Below are positions 10,017 through 19,944 of a stretch of DNA of 64,000 bases, one piece after another (position 1 is the first letter of the stretch; every line of letters begins with the position of its first letter). A model generated the notes under the pieces. It was not told the origin of the DNA, made no database searches, and worked only from the letters and a program-made list of their open reading frames with translations. A program made the translations under genes and the position numbers. The stretch is from Mesorhizobium sp. Root552 (GTDB lineage Bacteria; Pseudomonadota; Alphaproteobacteria; Rhizobiales; Rhizobiaceae): the NCBI RefSeq assembly GCF_001427285.1, contig NZ_LMFV01000056.1:43284-107283 (forward strand), in the 5' to 3' direction.

Positions 10017-11870
10017 ATGCCAATCCATCAGCTATCCGAAACCATGATCAACCAGATCGCGGCTGGCGAGGTGATCGAGCGCCCGGCCAGCGTGGTGAAG
10101 GAACTGGTCGAGAACGCGCTTGATGCCCATGCCTCGCGTGTCGAGATCGTTACCGCCGGTGGGGGCCTGAATCTCATTCGGGTGACTGACGATGGCAACG
10201 GCATCCCGGAAAAAGAGTTGGCGTTGGCGGTGGCCAGACACTGCACGTCAAAACTGTCCGACGACATCCACGACATCCGCTCACTGGGCTTTCGGGGCGA
10301 AGCCCTCCCTTCGATCGGTTCGGTCGCAAGACTGACAATCCGCTCGCGAACCGCCAGCAGCGGCAATGCCGCCGAAATCGGCATCGAAGGTGGGCGTGTT
10401 GCAACGGTCAGGCCCGCGGCCGCCAACCGTGGCACGACGGTCGAGGTGCGGGACCTGTTCTACGCCACCCCTGCCCGGCTGAAGTTCATGAAGGGCGAGC
10501 GGGCCGAAACCGCCGCCACCAGTGACGTGATAAAGCGCATTGCCATTGCCTTTCCAGCCGTGCGCTTCACGCTGGCCGGCGCGGACCGCTCGACGCTGGA
10601 GCTTGCGGCCTCTGATAATAGCCCGGAGGGCAGTTTGCGGCGTATCGCGCAGGTGATGGGCGCCGATTTTCCTCAGAACTCGATTGTTGTCGACGCCGAA
10701 CGCGAAGGGGTTCGCCTGCAAGGTCACGTTTCCATCCCGTCATTCACCCGGGCTAATGCATTGCAGCAATACGCTTATGTGAATGGGCGGCCGGTTCGCG
10801 ACAAGCTGATAGCAGGCGCTATCCGGGGAGCCTTTGCCGATGTGCTGCCGCGGGACCGCCACGCCGTCACTGTGCTGTTCCTGACGCTCGATCCGGCCAC
10901 CGTCGATGTCAATGTTCACCCTGCCAAGGCGGACGTGCGCTTCCGCGATCCGGGCCTGGTGCGGGGCCTGATCGTCGGCGCCATCCGCGAAGCTCTGGCG
11001 GGTGCCGGCATACGGGCCGCAACAACCGGGGCGGCCGGCATGATGGCTGCATTTCGACCAGGCGCGCCGGTGTATGATCGGGACGGTTCGACAAGTGGTC
11101 ACCGAAGCTATGATCCAGCGTTTCGCTCGGGTTCGGCGAATTTCGACCCGGCCCGGTCACCCCAGCGGCCCCTGGATATGGAAATCCGAGGCGGCTTTGC
11201 GGAAAGTTCGCAAGCCAGTTTCGACGCGGGTGCACCCCTCAGTGCGGACGGTCGTGCGGGGCAAAGCGAAGCGCCGGAAGCGCTGCTCGGCACTCAGCTT
11301 GGTGCCGCTCGGGCACAGGTACACAAGAATTACATCGTGGCGCAGACCAGCGACTCGCTGGTTATCGTCGACCAGCATGCGGCGCATGAGCGGCTTGTCT
11401 ATGAGGCATTGAAGAATGCGCTGCATTCGCGCCCCCTGCCCTCGCAAATGCTGCTTTTGCCCGAAATCGTCGATTTGCCGGAAGACGACGCCGAGCGGCT
11501 TGCGTTGCATAGCGAAACCCTTGCCCGTTTCGGACTAGGTATCGAGCGCTTCGGTCCGGGCGCGGTAGCTGTACGCGAGACACCCGCCATGCTGGGAGAA
11601 GTGGATACCCAGCAACTGGTGCGAGACCTTGCAGACGAGATCGCCGACAACAACACCACAGATATGCTGAAGGAACGCCTCCACTACATTGCGGCAACCA
11701 TGGCCTGCCATGGCTCCGTGCGCTCGGGGCGTTTGTTGAAGCCGGACGAAATGAACGCTTTGCTGCGCCAAATGGAGGCAACGCCGGGTTCCGGTACCTG
11801 CAACCATGGCCGACCGACTTACATCGAACTCAAGCTTGCCGACATCGAGAGGTTGTTCGGCAGGCGTTGA
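10017..11870 (+). CDS. mutL: DNA mismatch repair protein MutL
   Basis: A 617-residue MutL. The GHKL ATPase N-domain is clear, with [26 protein letters not shown] and [11 protein letters not shown] variable linker (about 340-425) leads to a C-terminal dimerisation domain carrying the metal-dependent endonuclease motif [12 protein letters not shown] and the later CNHGRP motif. It is therefore the nicking type of MutL expected where MutH is absent. The ATG at 10017 gives the family start MPIHQLSE. An upstream in-frame start at 9954 adds residues outside the family. It stands alone here, convergent with the DMT exporter. Confidence 0.97.
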   Translation: MPIHQLSETMINQIAAGEVIERPASVVKELVENALDAHASRVEIVTAGGGLNLIRVTDDGNGIPEKELALAVARHCTSKLSDDIHDIRSLGFRGEALPSIGSVARLTIRSRTASSGNAAEIGIEGGRVATVRPAAANRGTTVEVRDLFYATPARLKFMKGERAETAATSDVIKRIAIAFPAVRFTLAGADRSTLELAASDNSPEGSLRRIAQVMGADFPQNSIVVDAEREGVRLQGHVSIPSFTRANALQQYAYVNGRPVRDKLIAGAIRGAFADVLPRDRHAVTVLFLTLDPATVDVNVHPAKADVRFRDPGLVRGLIVGAIREALAGAGIRAATTGAAGMMAAFRPGAPVYDRDGSTSGHRSYDPAFRSGSANFDPARSPQRPLDMEIRGGFAESSQASFDAGAPLSADGRAGQSEAPEALLGTQLGAARAQVHKNYIVAQTSDSLVIVDQHAAHERLVYEALKNALHSRPLPSQMLLLPEIVDLPEDDAERLALHSETLARFGLGIERFGPGAVAVRETPAMLGEVDTQQLVRDLADEIADNNTTDMLKERLHYIAATMACHGSVRSGRLLKPDEMNALLRQMEATPGSGTCNHGRPTYIELKLADIERLFGRR

Positions 11871-11905
11871 GTCTAGCCGGTGTATTCCGGTCTGTTTCCA
11901 GCCAG

Positions 11906-12799
11906 CTAGCGCTTGAGGTTGACGATTGCCACTCCGCCCAAAGCAAGTACGCCACCTATGATGCCCAGCAGCGTCGGCACCTCGCCAAGCCAGAAGAAGC
12001 CGATCACCGTTGCCACCGGCGAGATGCAGTAGAGGAAGTTCGTTGCCCGGGCAGCCGGCAAGCGCGACAGCGCTGTTGCCCATGCGGCATAGGCGATCAA
12101 GCTGGGTACAATGGCGAGATAGATGACTGCGCCTAGCCCGGCGGTGTCTGCAACCCGCATCTCAGCCAGTCCATTCGGCAGGAACGGTGACAGGCACAAT
12201 GCGCCAAGAACGATGTTCCATGCCGCGACGCTCAGCGGATGGTGCCGCGAAAACAAGGGCTTCTGGACAATCGTGTTGGTGGCCGAACATAGGGCCGCTC
12301 CGAGCACCAGCAGTGTACCGGTATTGAATTGGATACCGTCGCTTTCTCCCATCGCGATGATGCCAATTCCAGTAAATGAGACCAATGTGCCAGCCCAGGC
12401 GATCAGCGGAAACCGCTCGCCAAGGATCATCATTGCCATGATCGCGGTGAAGATCGGGCTGACATTGATGATGAAACTTGCCGCGCCCGCGGTTACGGTC
12501 TGCTCGCCGATGTTGAGCATGGCCGTGTAGAGCGCCACGAACACGACACCGCCGAAGGCAAATCGCCAGAACTCGTTCAACTTTGGCAGCGCGGGCCTGG
12601 CAATCGCAAGATAGGCCGCAGCCGGCACGGCAGCGATTGCAAAGCGCAGCGCGCCAAGTTCAAGCGGACCGAAGGCCTCCAGCCCTGCGCGGATCGCAGG
12701 AAATGCCGATGCCCAACCGACAACCGTGAGCGCAACGGCAATGCCCGCGATTGCATCCGTATCCCGACGGGAGTTCCGAGTTTCGGTCACCGAGTTCAT
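11906..12799 (-). CDS. EamA/DMT-family membrane transporter
   Basis: A 297-residue integral membrane protein with about ten hydrophobic helices in two EamA repeats. The pattern GWASAFPAIRAGLEAFGPLELGALRF in the first repeat is family-like. Relatives export amino acids, metabolites or drugs across the inner membrane. The start at 12799 follows GGAAAAGAG. An upstream frame to 12892 would run into the LysR gene. The gene is divergent from that LysR regulator across 78 bp, the usual layout for a LysR-controlled exporter. The substrate is unknown. Confidence 0.88.
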   Translation of the reverse strand: MNSVTETRNSRRDTDAIAGIAVALTVVGWASAFPAIRAGLEAFGPLELGALRFAIAAVPAAAYLAIARPALPKLNEFWRFAFGGVVFVALYTAMLNIGEQTVTAGAASFIINVSPIFTAIMAMMILGERFPLIAWAGTLVSFTGIGIIAMGESDGIQFNTGTLLVLGAALCSATNTIVQKPLFSRHHPLSVAAWNIVLGALCLSPFLPNGLAEMRVADTAGLGAVIYLAIVPSLIAYAAWATALSRLPAARATNFLYCISPVATVIGFFWLGEVPTLLGIIGGVLALGGVAIVNLKR

Positions 12800-12877
12800 C
12801 TCTTTTCCTTCCGATTCATGCTTTACAATGAGCACTGGTTTGCGCGTGTTGACAAACGAACAAATCAAGGATGAGCT

Positions 12878-13834
12878 GTGACTATGGATCACAGCTTGGA
12901 TGCCATGTTGCCTTTGGAGACGCTACGCGCGTTCGATGCTGCGGCGCGTACCGGCAGCTTTTCGAACGCAGCCGAGAAATTGAACATCACGCACGGTGCT
13001 GTCAGCCGCCAGATCGCGAAGCTGGAGGGTTGGCTTGGCCTGAAATTGTTCGAGCGGGGTGCGCGCGGTGTTGCGCTTACCCTGGAAGGCCAGCGCCTGC
13101 ATATCCGCACAAGCGAGGCCTTTGCCCTGATCGCTGACACGTCGGACCGATGGGTCGAGCCTCGTGGTGCGGCGGTCGTTCGCCTCACCTCCATCCCCTC
13201 GATCAGCGGGCTGTGGCTGATGCCTCGTCTTTCAAAGCTTGAGGACGGCGAGCCGCGTCTTCGCATCGTACTCGATGTCGATATCCGCCAGGCGGATCTG
13301 GCCGACGAAGGCATCGATCTGTCGATCCGTTGCGGGCGTGGGCGAATTCCGGGGCGCATCTCGCTGCAATTGTTCGAGGAATATTGCTTCCCCATCGCCT
13401 CGCCTGCTCTTGCAAAGGACATCGGCAGGGGCAGTGCTGCAGGGCTTCTGAAGTTTCCGATCGTGCACGATTCAGATGCCTCTGCATGGCGCGCGTGGTT
13501 TGCCTCGCAAGGCATAGACTACCGACCGCGGCCCCAAGACCGCCGTTTCGAGGACTACAATCTGGTGCTCGATGCAGCAGCGCATGGTCTCGGCATTGCG
13601 CTGGCGCGCCCTCCGCTCACCGTACAGCAACTGGAAAGCGGACGTATCGTGGCCGTGGACGAACGCTGCGCTCTCAACCCGGTATCCTATTGGCTGGATC
13701 GCCCGATTGGGCGCCCCAGAACCGCGGCTGTGGAACTGGCGCGCCGTATCGGCGTCCAGGCGGGCGTCGAACCGCAACAGATCGATGCCTTCCTTGCGGT
13801 TGACCAAACGGCCATACAAGGCGGCGACGCTTGA
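12878..13834 (+). CDS. LysR-family transcriptional regulator (GcvA-like)
   Basis: A 318-residue LysR regulator. The N-terminal winged helix-turn-helix covers about 10-70 (LETLRAFDAAARTGSFSNAA). The C-terminal substrate-binding domain has the GcvA-like pattern of DLSIRCGRG and the SYWLD stretch. The GTG at 12878 is preceded by AAGG at seven bases, better than the ATG six bases later. It is divergent from the DMT transporter and probably controls it as well as itself. The inducer is not known. Confidence 0.9.
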   Translation: MTMDHSLDAMLPLETLRAFDAAARTGSFSNAAEKLNITHGAVSRQIAKLEGWLGLKLFERGARGVALTLEGQRLHIRTSEAFALIADTSDRWVEPRGAAVVRLTSIPSISGLWLMPRLSKLEDGEPRLRIVLDVDIRQADLADEGIDLSIRCGRGRIPGRISLQLFEEYCFPIASPALAKDIGRGSAAGLLKFPIVHDSDASAWRAWFASQGIDYRPRPQDRRFEDYNLVLDAAAHGLGIALARPPLTVQQLESGRIVAVDERCALNPVSYWLDRPIGRPRTAAVELARRIGVQAGVEPQQIDAFLAVDQTAIQGGDA

Positions 13835-13886
13835 CCTCGATCCCGATTTGTGGCGATGACATGCTCATGAATCTTGGTGCGCTCAT

Positions 13887-14120
13887 ATGATGAACCGCTT
13901 TGAAGGGCCCGGCAGCCGGGAAGCCCGCATTCGTTACCTTGATGGTGATTTCCAGGTGACAAGCCCTGGCGCGTTCGTTCGCTGCGCCGTCACCGGTGAA
14001 AACATACCGCTCGATGAACTGAAATATTGGAGCGTTGCGCGGCAGGAGCCTTACGTTAGCGCCGCAATTTCGTTCAATCGGGAGCTGGAAGTACATCCCG
14101 AGTGGCGTACCCGGCGGTAA
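13887..14120 (+). CDS. DUF2093 family protein
   Basis: A 77-residue protein matching the DUF2093 family of Alphaproteobacteria, recognised by the RYLDGDFQV and GAFVRCAVTGENIPLDELKYW stretches. The function of the family is not known. It often lies beside lpxK, as here, where it is convergent with lpxK 34 bp away. No signal peptide or membrane segment is seen. Confidence 0.88.
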   Translation: MMNRFEGPGSREARIRYLDGDFQVTSPGAFVRCAVTGENIPLDELKYWSVARQEPYVSAAISFNRELEVHPEWRTRR

Positions 14121-14126
14121 AATCCG

Positions 14127-14145
14127 TCCGGAACCTTATTCCGGA
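14127..14145. terminator. Small hairpin between convergent genes
   Basis: TCCGGAA, a five-base loop, then TTCCGGA forms a perfect 7-bp stem in the 34-bp gap between the DUF2093 gene and lpxK stop codons. There is no strong T-run, so it is only a possible bidirectional terminator. Confidence 0.35.
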
Positions 14146-14154
14146 TCAGGCCGC

Positions 14155-15183
14155 TTAGCCTTTGAGCCGGCGAAGCCGCCATGCTTCAAGCGTTTCATTG
14201 ATGACGCGGGTTGGCGCGTAGTCCTGCTCGAATACCGCGTCGATCTCGAGAATGTCCAGCATCTCCAGAAATTCAGCCGACGCTGCTCCATGGCGAAGCC
14301 GGGCGGCATCCTTGGCCGTCGTTATCAAGCGCATTTCATTGTCGCGCGCGGTCTTCAGCAACTCGGCAAGTTCGTCCTCGCCATAGACATGATGATCTGG
14401 AAAGGCGCGCGACAGCACCACAACTGCGCCCGTCCCGGCCACTGTATCGAAGAATTTGTCCGGATGACCTATGCCGGCAAAGGCGAGGAACCGCTTGCCT
14501 GCGAAAGCTTTCCTGCCACGCGGACGCGTTCGCGCCTCGTAGATCGGCTTGCCGGCACGAGCTGCCTGACGGATAACCCGATCGGCGGCGGTTCCCTCGC
14601 CCATTTTCAGTAATGAACTTGTATAGACGAGTTGGTCAACCACCCTGGCCCGCAACGGCCCTGCCGGAATGACCCTGCCATTGCCCAGCCCATAACGTGC
14701 ATCGACCACGACAAGGGCGTAGTCGATATGGATGCGCGCACTTTGGAAGCCGTCATCCATGATGAGGAAATCGCAGCCATGCCTGTCGATCAGCAATTGT
14801 GCTCCAGCCGCACGATTGGGTGTCACCGCAACTGGTGCATGTTCGGCCAGAAGCAGAGGCTCGTCGCCGACATGCTTGGCGCTGTCGTGAGACGGATCAA
14901 CGAGATGTGGGCTGGAGAAACCGCCGCCGTGCCCACGCGAGAGGATGCCGGGTTTGAGCTGCATCCGCTTGGCCTGCCGCGCCAAGGCGATGGCAACCGG
15001 GGTCTTGCCGGTTCCTCCGACCGTAAAATTTCCGACGCATAGCACTGGCGCTGCAATCTTTTCCCGCTTCGCCGTGTGCATGCGCCGACCGGCAACGAAA
15101 CCATAAGTGAAAGACAGCGGCGAGAGCGCAAAGGCGCGCCAATCCGGTTTCTCCCACCAGAACGGCGGCGACTCACTCGCCAT
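14155..15183 (-). CDS. lpxK: Tetraacyldisaccharide 4'-kinase
   Basis: A 342-residue inner-membrane kinase that phosphorylates the 4' position of tetraacyl-disaccharide-1-phosphate to give lipid IVA. The P-loop in NFTVGGTGKTPVAIAL is intact and follows the usual N-terminal membrane-proximal segment. LIMDDGFQSARIHIDYALVVVDA is the family's catalytic region. It begins one base after the waaA stop, so lipid A and Kdo steps are cotranscribed. Length is normal. Confidence 0.96.
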   Translation of the reverse strand: MASESPPFWWEKPDWRAFALSPLSFTYGFVAGRRMHTAKREKIAAPVLCVGNFTVGGTGKTPVAIALARQAKRMQLKPGILSRGHGGGFSSPHLVDPSHDSAKHVGDEPLLLAEHAPVAVTPNRAAGAQLLIDRHGCDFLIMDDGFQSARIHIDYALVVVDARYGLGNGRVIPAGPLRARVVDQLVYTSSLLKMGEGTAADRVIRQAARAGKPIYEARTRPRGRKAFAGKRFLAFAGIGHPDKFFDTVAGTGAVVVLSRAFPDHHVYGEDELAELLKTARDNEMRLITTAKDAARLRHGAASAEFLEMLDILEIDAVFEQDYAPTRVINETLEAWRLRRLKG

Positions 15184-15184
15184 T

Positions 15185-16501
15185 CTACTGGCTGCCCGCG
15201 CGCCAAAGACGCGCCTTCACCACCAGCGGCTGGATGTAAGGCTCCAGCGCCTTCATTGTCGCGGCAAGCGCGCCGCGCATTTCCTCTACCGTTGCCGCTG
15301 CGGCCGCCATCATATCGTGGCGGGCGATCTCGTTGCTCAGCAGGTAGTTGACAGCTCCCGCCAGCATATTGCGGTCCTTGACCAGCTTGGCGCCACCGCT
15401 TTCAAGCAGCCGCTGGTACGAGTCGCGGAAATTCTGGACATTGCGTCCAGACAGGACAGCCGTGTCCAGCATGGCTGGTTCAAGCGGGTTCTGGCCGCCG
15501 GTCGACGTCAGCGAGCGACCGACAAAGGCAATCTCCGTCAATCGCAAATAAAGTCCCATCTCTCCTATAGTGTCGCCAAGCAAGATATCGGTGTCAGGCG
15601 AAATCTTCCCGCCCAGGCTGCGGCGAGCAACTTTCAGGCCCATACCCTCCATTTGGGCTGCTAATGCTTCACCTCGCTCCGGGTGGCGTGGGACTATGAT
15701 GGTAAGCAGCCCCCGATGACGCCCGCGCAGCGTTACATGAACCTCGGCGGCCATTGCTTCTTCACCGTCGTGGGTCGAAACGGCAGCCCAAGTCGGACGC
15801 CCGTCGATCTGGCGCTTTAGCGCATGCAGTATCTTTTCGTCTGCCGGTGGCGGTGCGGTGTCGACCTTGAGGTTGCCAGATACGGTAACCGGCCTTGCAC
15901 CCAGCGCCCTGAAGCGCTCTCCGTCGACTTCCGACTGCGCAATGACATGAGCCAGGTTCTCGAACAGCGCCTCAGCCAGGCTGGCGCGCTTCTTCCATGA
16001 TGCAAACGACCGATCCGACATGCGGCCGTTGACCAGAACTTGCGGGACGCGGCGTGCGCCAAGCTCAAGGATCGTCATCGGCCAGATTTCAGATTCAGCG
16101 ATGATTGCCAAATCCGGTTGCCAGTGATCAAGAAAACGGCTGACGGCAGGTTTCAGGTCGAGCGGCACATACTGATGAATGACGCGATCCGGCAACCGCT
16201 CCTGCACGACCTTGGCCGATGTAACGGTGCCGGTGGTCAGCACGACATTGACGCCATAGCCCAGAATATTCTGCACCATCGGCACAACTGCGATGGTCTC
16301 GCCGACGCTAGCTGCGTGCACCCAGATTACCGGTCCATCAGGGCGCTCGCGGCCCGCTACACCATAGCGTTCGCGGGCTCTGCTGCGGTCTTCCTTACCC
16401 TTCGATGCGCGCCAGGCCACGTATGGCCCAATCAGCGGATAGGCGGCCGCGCCGATATAGCGATATGCCGACAACATCATGCGCGCGCTGCGTTCGCTCA
16501 T
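15185..16501 (-). CDS. waaA: 3-deoxy-D-manno-octulosonic acid (Kdo) transferase
   Basis: A 438-residue GT-B glycosyltransferase that adds Kdo to lipid IVA at the inner membrane. An N-terminal hydrophobic anchor (YRYIGAAAYPLIGPYVAW) precedes the family signature WVHAASVGETIAVVPMV. The C-domain shows LTEIAFVGRSL and GGQNPLEPAML. The start overlaps the upstream DUF374 stop by four bases, and the stop is one base from lpxK, so it is in the middle of an operon. Whether it adds one or two Kdo residues cannot be told from sequence. Confidence 0.95.
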   Translation of the reverse strand: MSERSARMMLSAYRYIGAAAYPLIGPYVAWRASKGKEDRSRARERYGVAGRERPDGPVIWVHAASVGETIAVVPMVQNILGYGVNVVLTTGTVTSAKVVQERLPDRVIHQYVPLDLKPAVSRFLDHWQPDLAIIAESEIWPMTILELGARRVPQVLVNGRMSDRSFASWKKRASLAEALFENLAHVIAQSEVDGERFRALGARPVTVSGNLKVDTAPPPADEKILHALKRQIDGRPTWAAVSTHDGEEAMAAEVHVTLRGRHRGLLTIIVPRHPERGEALAAQMEGMGLKVARRSLGGKISPDTDILLGDTIGEMGLYLRLTEIAFVGRSLTSTGGQNPLEPAMLDTAVLSGRNVQNFRDSYQRLLESGGAKLVKDRNMLAGAVNYLLSNEIARHDMMAAAAATVEEMRGALAATMKALEPYIQPLVVKARLWRAGSQ

Positions 16502-17292
16502 TTGCCGGCATCCGCCAGCTTGTAAGCCCGTTCCGTGGCCGCGTTGAGCGAGTCCGTGACTTCCTGACGTTTGCGCTCCATTTCCGCATCATCAGCATCC
16601 GCGGGTACGAACACCGGCTTTCCCACGACAATCGACGACCGCCCGAAGGGCAGATTGATGGTGGTCTTGTCCCAGCTACGCTCCAGTATCTTGCGCCTGC
16701 TGGTGGTGATGGCCGCAGGCAGGATCGGGCGTCCAGACAGTCTTGCCAGAAGTACAATTCCAAGACCTGCGTCGCGTGGAGTTCCGTGCGGTATGTCGGC
16801 GATCATCGCGACATTCTTGCCGGCAACGAGCGCTTTCTTCAGCGCGATCAGGGCCTTGGCTCCACCCTTGTCGAGATGGCGAGCATTTTCGCGACCGCCT
16901 GATCCTCTTACGGCTTCAATGCCGAATTTCTCGACCATCAATGCATTGAGTTCAGCATCGGCGCTGCGTGACACCATTGCAACCAGCGGACGGCCCTGCG
17001 GATAAAATACTGGCGCCAGAATATGCTGGCCATGCCATAGCGCGATGATGCCCGGCTCAAGATCGGCATACTCGCCGCCTGAAATCGAGGCGGATCCCTT
17101 CGCAGGCGGATTTGTCAGGCGGATGAAGCGCAAGGCTTGCGCAAAAAGACTGGCGATCGCGCCTTTGGCAAAACGCGACTCGGCCAATGGCTGGCGAATC
17201 TTTCTCCAAGCCTTCTTGAACGGCCTGTTGCGTTTGTGGCCAGCCAGGGTGTTTTCGGCCCGCGGCGGCGCCAATTCCTGCTCCATTGTCAA
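16498..17292 (-). CDS. DUF374 lysophospholipid acyltransferase-like protein
   Basis: A 264-residue protein of the DUF374 family, related to lysophospholipid/lipid A acyltransferases. The motif ALWHGQHILAPVFY corresponds to the acyltransferase HX4D region, with RSADAELNAL and GSGGRENARHLDKGGAKALI following. MIADIPHGTPRDAGLGIVLLA is also typical. Its place directly before waaA and lpxK with four-base overlaps on both sides suggests a role in lipid A or outer-membrane lipid acylation; that role is inference. Confidence 0.85.
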   Translation of the reverse strand: MTMEQELAPPRAENTLAGHKRNRPFKKAWRKIRQPLAESRFAKGAIASLFAQALRFIRLTNPPAKGSASISGGEYADLEPGIIALWHGQHILAPVFYPQGRPLVAMVSRSADAELNALMVEKFGIEAVRGSGGRENARHLDKGGAKALIALKKALVAGKNVAMIADIPHGTPRDAGLGIVLLARLSGRPILPAAITTSRRKILERSWDKTTINLPFGRSSIVVGKPVFVPADADDAEMERKRQEVTDSLNAATERAYKLADAGK

Positions 17293-17534
17293 GCGTCAGC
17301 CTTGCTTTGCGGATCCAACAGGCGGTGCAGGTGTACCACGAAGTAGCGCATATGCGCATTGTCGACACTCGCCTGGGCCTTAGCCTTCCATGCCGTCGAT
17401 GCCGATTGATAGTCAGGGTAGATGCCGACTATGTCGAGCGCGTCGAGGTCGCGAAATTCAGTGCCGCCCAGCTTTGTCAGCTCGCCACCGAATACCAGGT
17501 GCAAAAGCTGCTGCTTTCCTTCAGTACCGCTCAT
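17289..17534 (-). CDS. DUF4170 family protein
   Basis: An 81-residue soluble protein matching DUF4170, recognised by LLHLVFGGELTKLGG, DIVGIYPDYQSASTAWKAKA and VDNAHMRYFVVHLHRLLDP. The function is unknown. Its stop overlaps the DUF374 start by four bases, so it is translationally coupled to the lipid A operon. The gap to cysQ upstream is 72 bp. Confidence 0.85.
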   Translation of the reverse strand: MSGTEGKQQLLHLVFGGELTKLGGTEFRDLDALDIVGIYPDYQSASTAWKAKAQASVDNAHMRYFVVHLHRLLDPQSKADA

Positions 17535-17606
17535 GTTTGTCCTTTGAATCTAAAATCGCCGCTTGGTCTAATGCAAACCTGCTAACATTTAAACCTATGA
17601 GTATCC

Positions 17607-18416
17607 TTACGGGATTTTCGTACCGGCGATGACTGCCGCCAGCATGCCAAGCAATTCACCGCTGCCGGCTGCAAGGGCGCTGTGCTTGATCTTCTCTCGG
17701 GCGAACAAGGGGGAAAATCCCTCGGTATCGACCAGCCCGCCACCGGCTTCGTTCAGGATCAGCCCCGCCGCGGCAATATCCCAATCGTGAGAATTAGGCT
17801 TTACGAAACTCGCATCGATAGTGCCTGACGCTATCATCGCCAGCCGGTAAGCGAGCGACGGGACATAGGCTACCCGCCGCACTCGTTCCAATAAGTCGGC
17901 CGGGAGTTGATCCACAAATGCCTTCGGGCCGGCGACTTCGGGTTGACTGGCGACCGGTCGGACAGCGATCTGGACGCCGTTGCAAAATGCGCCGGATCCC
18001 GGAACGGCCCAATAGACTTCTTTTTTGGCCGGGCAATCGAGGACACCTGCCAGCGATTTTCCCTGCTCGACCACGGCGACGCTGACACACCACGTACTGT
18101 TGCCTTCCAGAAAGGCGCGCGTTCCGTCTATCGGGTCCACGACAAAGGTGCGACGGGCATTCAACCGGGCGAGATCGTCGGCTGTTTCCTCAGACAGCCA
18201 GCCATAATCGGGACGAGCCTTAAGCAATGTCTCGCGAAGGTAGGCATCGGCCGCGTAGTCGGCTTCGCTGACCGGAGAGGTTCCGCCCTTCATCCACACT
18301 TCCGGGCTTTTGCCAAAGTATCGCATGGCGATTGCCCCGGCTTCACGTGCGGCGTCGCGCAGCAACTCCAGGTCTTCGTGGGCCGTGGCAAGGCCGGCTA
18401 TATCAGCTACCGGCAA
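17607..18416 (-). CDS. cysQ: 3'(2'),5'-bisphosphate nucleotidase CysQ / inositol monophosphatase family
   Basis: A 269-residue metal-dependent phosphatase. The family motifs WLSEET, DPIDGTRAFLEGNSTWCVSV and WDIAAAGLILNEAGG are intact, giving all the metal ligands. CysQ-type members hydrolyse 3'-phosphoadenosine 5'-phosphate, and close relatives act on inositol phosphates; the operon position with pmbA and lipid A genes is the usual rhizobial one. The start is a TTG at 18416 inside the last codons of pmbA (14-bp overlap), with GGA six bases upstream. Confidence 0.85.
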   Translation of the reverse strand: MPVADIAGLATAHEDLELLRDAAREAGAIAMRYFGKSPEVWMKGGTSPVSEADYAADAYLRETLLKARPDYGWLSEETADDLARLNARRTFVVDPIDGTRAFLEGNSTWCVSVAVVEQGKSLAGVLDCPAKKEVYWAVPGSGAFCNGVQIAVRPVASQPEVAGPKAFVDQLPADLLERVRRVAYVPSLAYRLAMIASGTIDASFVKPNSHDWDIAAAGLILNEAGGGLVDTEGFSPLFAREKIKHSALAAGSGELLGMLAAVIAGTKIP

Positions 18417-19746
18417 GGGTCATTCCTTCGATAAGCAATGTAGGCGCCGCCGTGCCGAAATTGCGGTCAAGATCGCTGGCAGGAACCATGTTGAGGAACA
18501 TCGTCTTCAGATTGGAAGCGATGGTGACTTCCGAGACAGGATAGGCGAGTTCGCCATTTTCAATCCAGAACCCGGATGCGCCGCGACTATATTCCCCGGT
18601 TATCATGTTGACGCCCTGCCCGAACACCTCCGTTACGTAGAAGCCGGACTTGAGGCCTTTGACCAACTCCTCCGGCGATTGCGCGCCCGCTTCGATCGCG
18701 AGATTGGTGGATGAGGGTGAAACGGACGAACCGCCGCGTGAGCCGCGCCCGTTGGTCGTCAGACCAAGTTCGCGCGCCGCCGAGGTCGACAGGAACCAAT
18801 GGTTCAACACGCCCTTTTCGACCATCGTCAATTTGCTGCCCTCGACGCCTTCGCCGTCGAATGGCCTGGAGGCCTGGCCACGTCGACGGAGTGGTTCGTC
18901 GGTAACCGTGATCGAGCTGGCAGCTACCTGCTTGCCCATCATGTCGCGCAGGAAGCTGGTCTTGCGCGCAACGGCTGCACCATTGATCGCGCCGGCCAAG
19001 TGGCCTGCAATGCCGCGCGCCACGCGCGGATCGAACACGACGACGACTGCTCCTGTCGCCGCCTTTCGCGCACCAAGGCGCTTTACGGCACGCTCGCCAG
19101 CCTTTCGACCGATGTCCTGCGCCGTGTCCAGATCGGCAAAATGCTGCCGCGACGAATAATCGTAGTCGCGTTCCATGCCTGTGCCTTCGCCCGCGATGGC
19201 GCTGGCCGAGCGCGAAAAGCGTGTGGCAACGTATTGACCGAGGAATCCGCTCGATGTCGCAAGGACCAAACCGCCAAAACCAGCGCTTGCTCCGCTACCG
19301 GATGAGTTGGTCACGCCTTTGACGGCAAGCGCGGCTTCCTCCGCAGCAAGCGCGTCTTCCTTCAATCGATCCGCCGAAACCTCTGTCGTGTCGAAAAGAT
19401 CGAGATCGCGCGGTGCCTTGGTCAGGAGTGTCGGGTCAGCCAATCCCTGATATGGATCTTCCGGCGAAACCTTCGCCATGGCCACGGCCCGCTCGGCCAA
19501 TGTCTTGGGGTCAGAGCCTGTCGTTGCCGAAACGCTCGCCACACGCTTTCCGACGAATACGCGCAGCGACATGTCCTCGCTCTCCGAGGCTTCCGTACTC
19601 TCGACCTTGCCCATCCGGACAGAAACGCCTTTGGAGCGGCCAACGACGACGACCGCATCCGCCGCATCCGCCCCCGCCCGGCGTGCCGCCTCGACCAGTG
19701 CGGCAACACGATCCGTCAGTTTTCCCGCGTCGATCGAATTTGCCAT
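18403..19746 (-). CDS. pmbA: TldD/PmbA-family metalloprotease-like protein
   Basis: A 447-residue protein of the TldD/PmbA family, the PmbA (TldE) subunit type. In characterised systems it pairs with TldD to degrade peptides and mature modified peptides. Recognisable stretches are VVVVGRSKGVSVRMGKVE at the N-terminus and GRGSRGGSSVSPSSTNL, GQGVNMITGEYSRGASGFW and ASDLDRNFG near the C-terminus. No HExxH appears, as expected for PmbA rather than TldD. No tldD is seen in the window. It is the first gene of the operon running through cysQ to lpxK. Confidence 0.92.
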   Translation of the reverse strand: MANSIDAGKLTDRVAALVEAARRAGADAADAVVVVGRSKGVSVRMGKVESTEASESEDMSLRVFVGKRVASVSATTGSDPKTLAERAVAMAKVSPEDPYQGLADPTLLTKAPRDLDLFDTTEVSADRLKEDALAAEEAALAVKGVTNSSGSGASAGFGGLVLATSSGFLGQYVATRFSRSASAIAGEGTGMERDYDYSSRQHFADLDTAQDIGRKAGERAVKRLGARKAATGAVVVVFDPRVARGIAGHLAGAINGAAVARKTSFLRDMMGKQVAASSITVTDEPLRRRGQASRPFDGEGVEGSKLTMVEKGVLNHWFLSTSAARELGLTTNGRGSRGGSSVSPSSTNLAIEAGAQSPEELVKGLKSGFYVTEVFGQGVNMITGEYSRGASGFWIENGELAYPVSEVTIASNLKTMFLNMVPASDLDRNFGTAAPTLLIEGMTLAGS

Positions 19747-19944
19747 TTCAAAATCCCGTGAATCGACCCACCGAAGGAATGGATCCTACATGGCACCATC
19801 TATTGTTCCGGCAGTGCATGTGCAATGGGCGGAAAGATGAACGCCTGAGCCGTTTGTCCAAACGGCCTAATATGCTGGCTTAAATGTGGCCATCTGGTCC
19901 GGCGTCAGTTCTTGGAACTCGCCCAACTGGCGTGAATGCGCGCT

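Noticed and set aside
19850..19935. Possible relic coding tail on the minus strand
   Set aside because: About twenty codons before a stop, with a stop codon just upstream and no start; too short to support.
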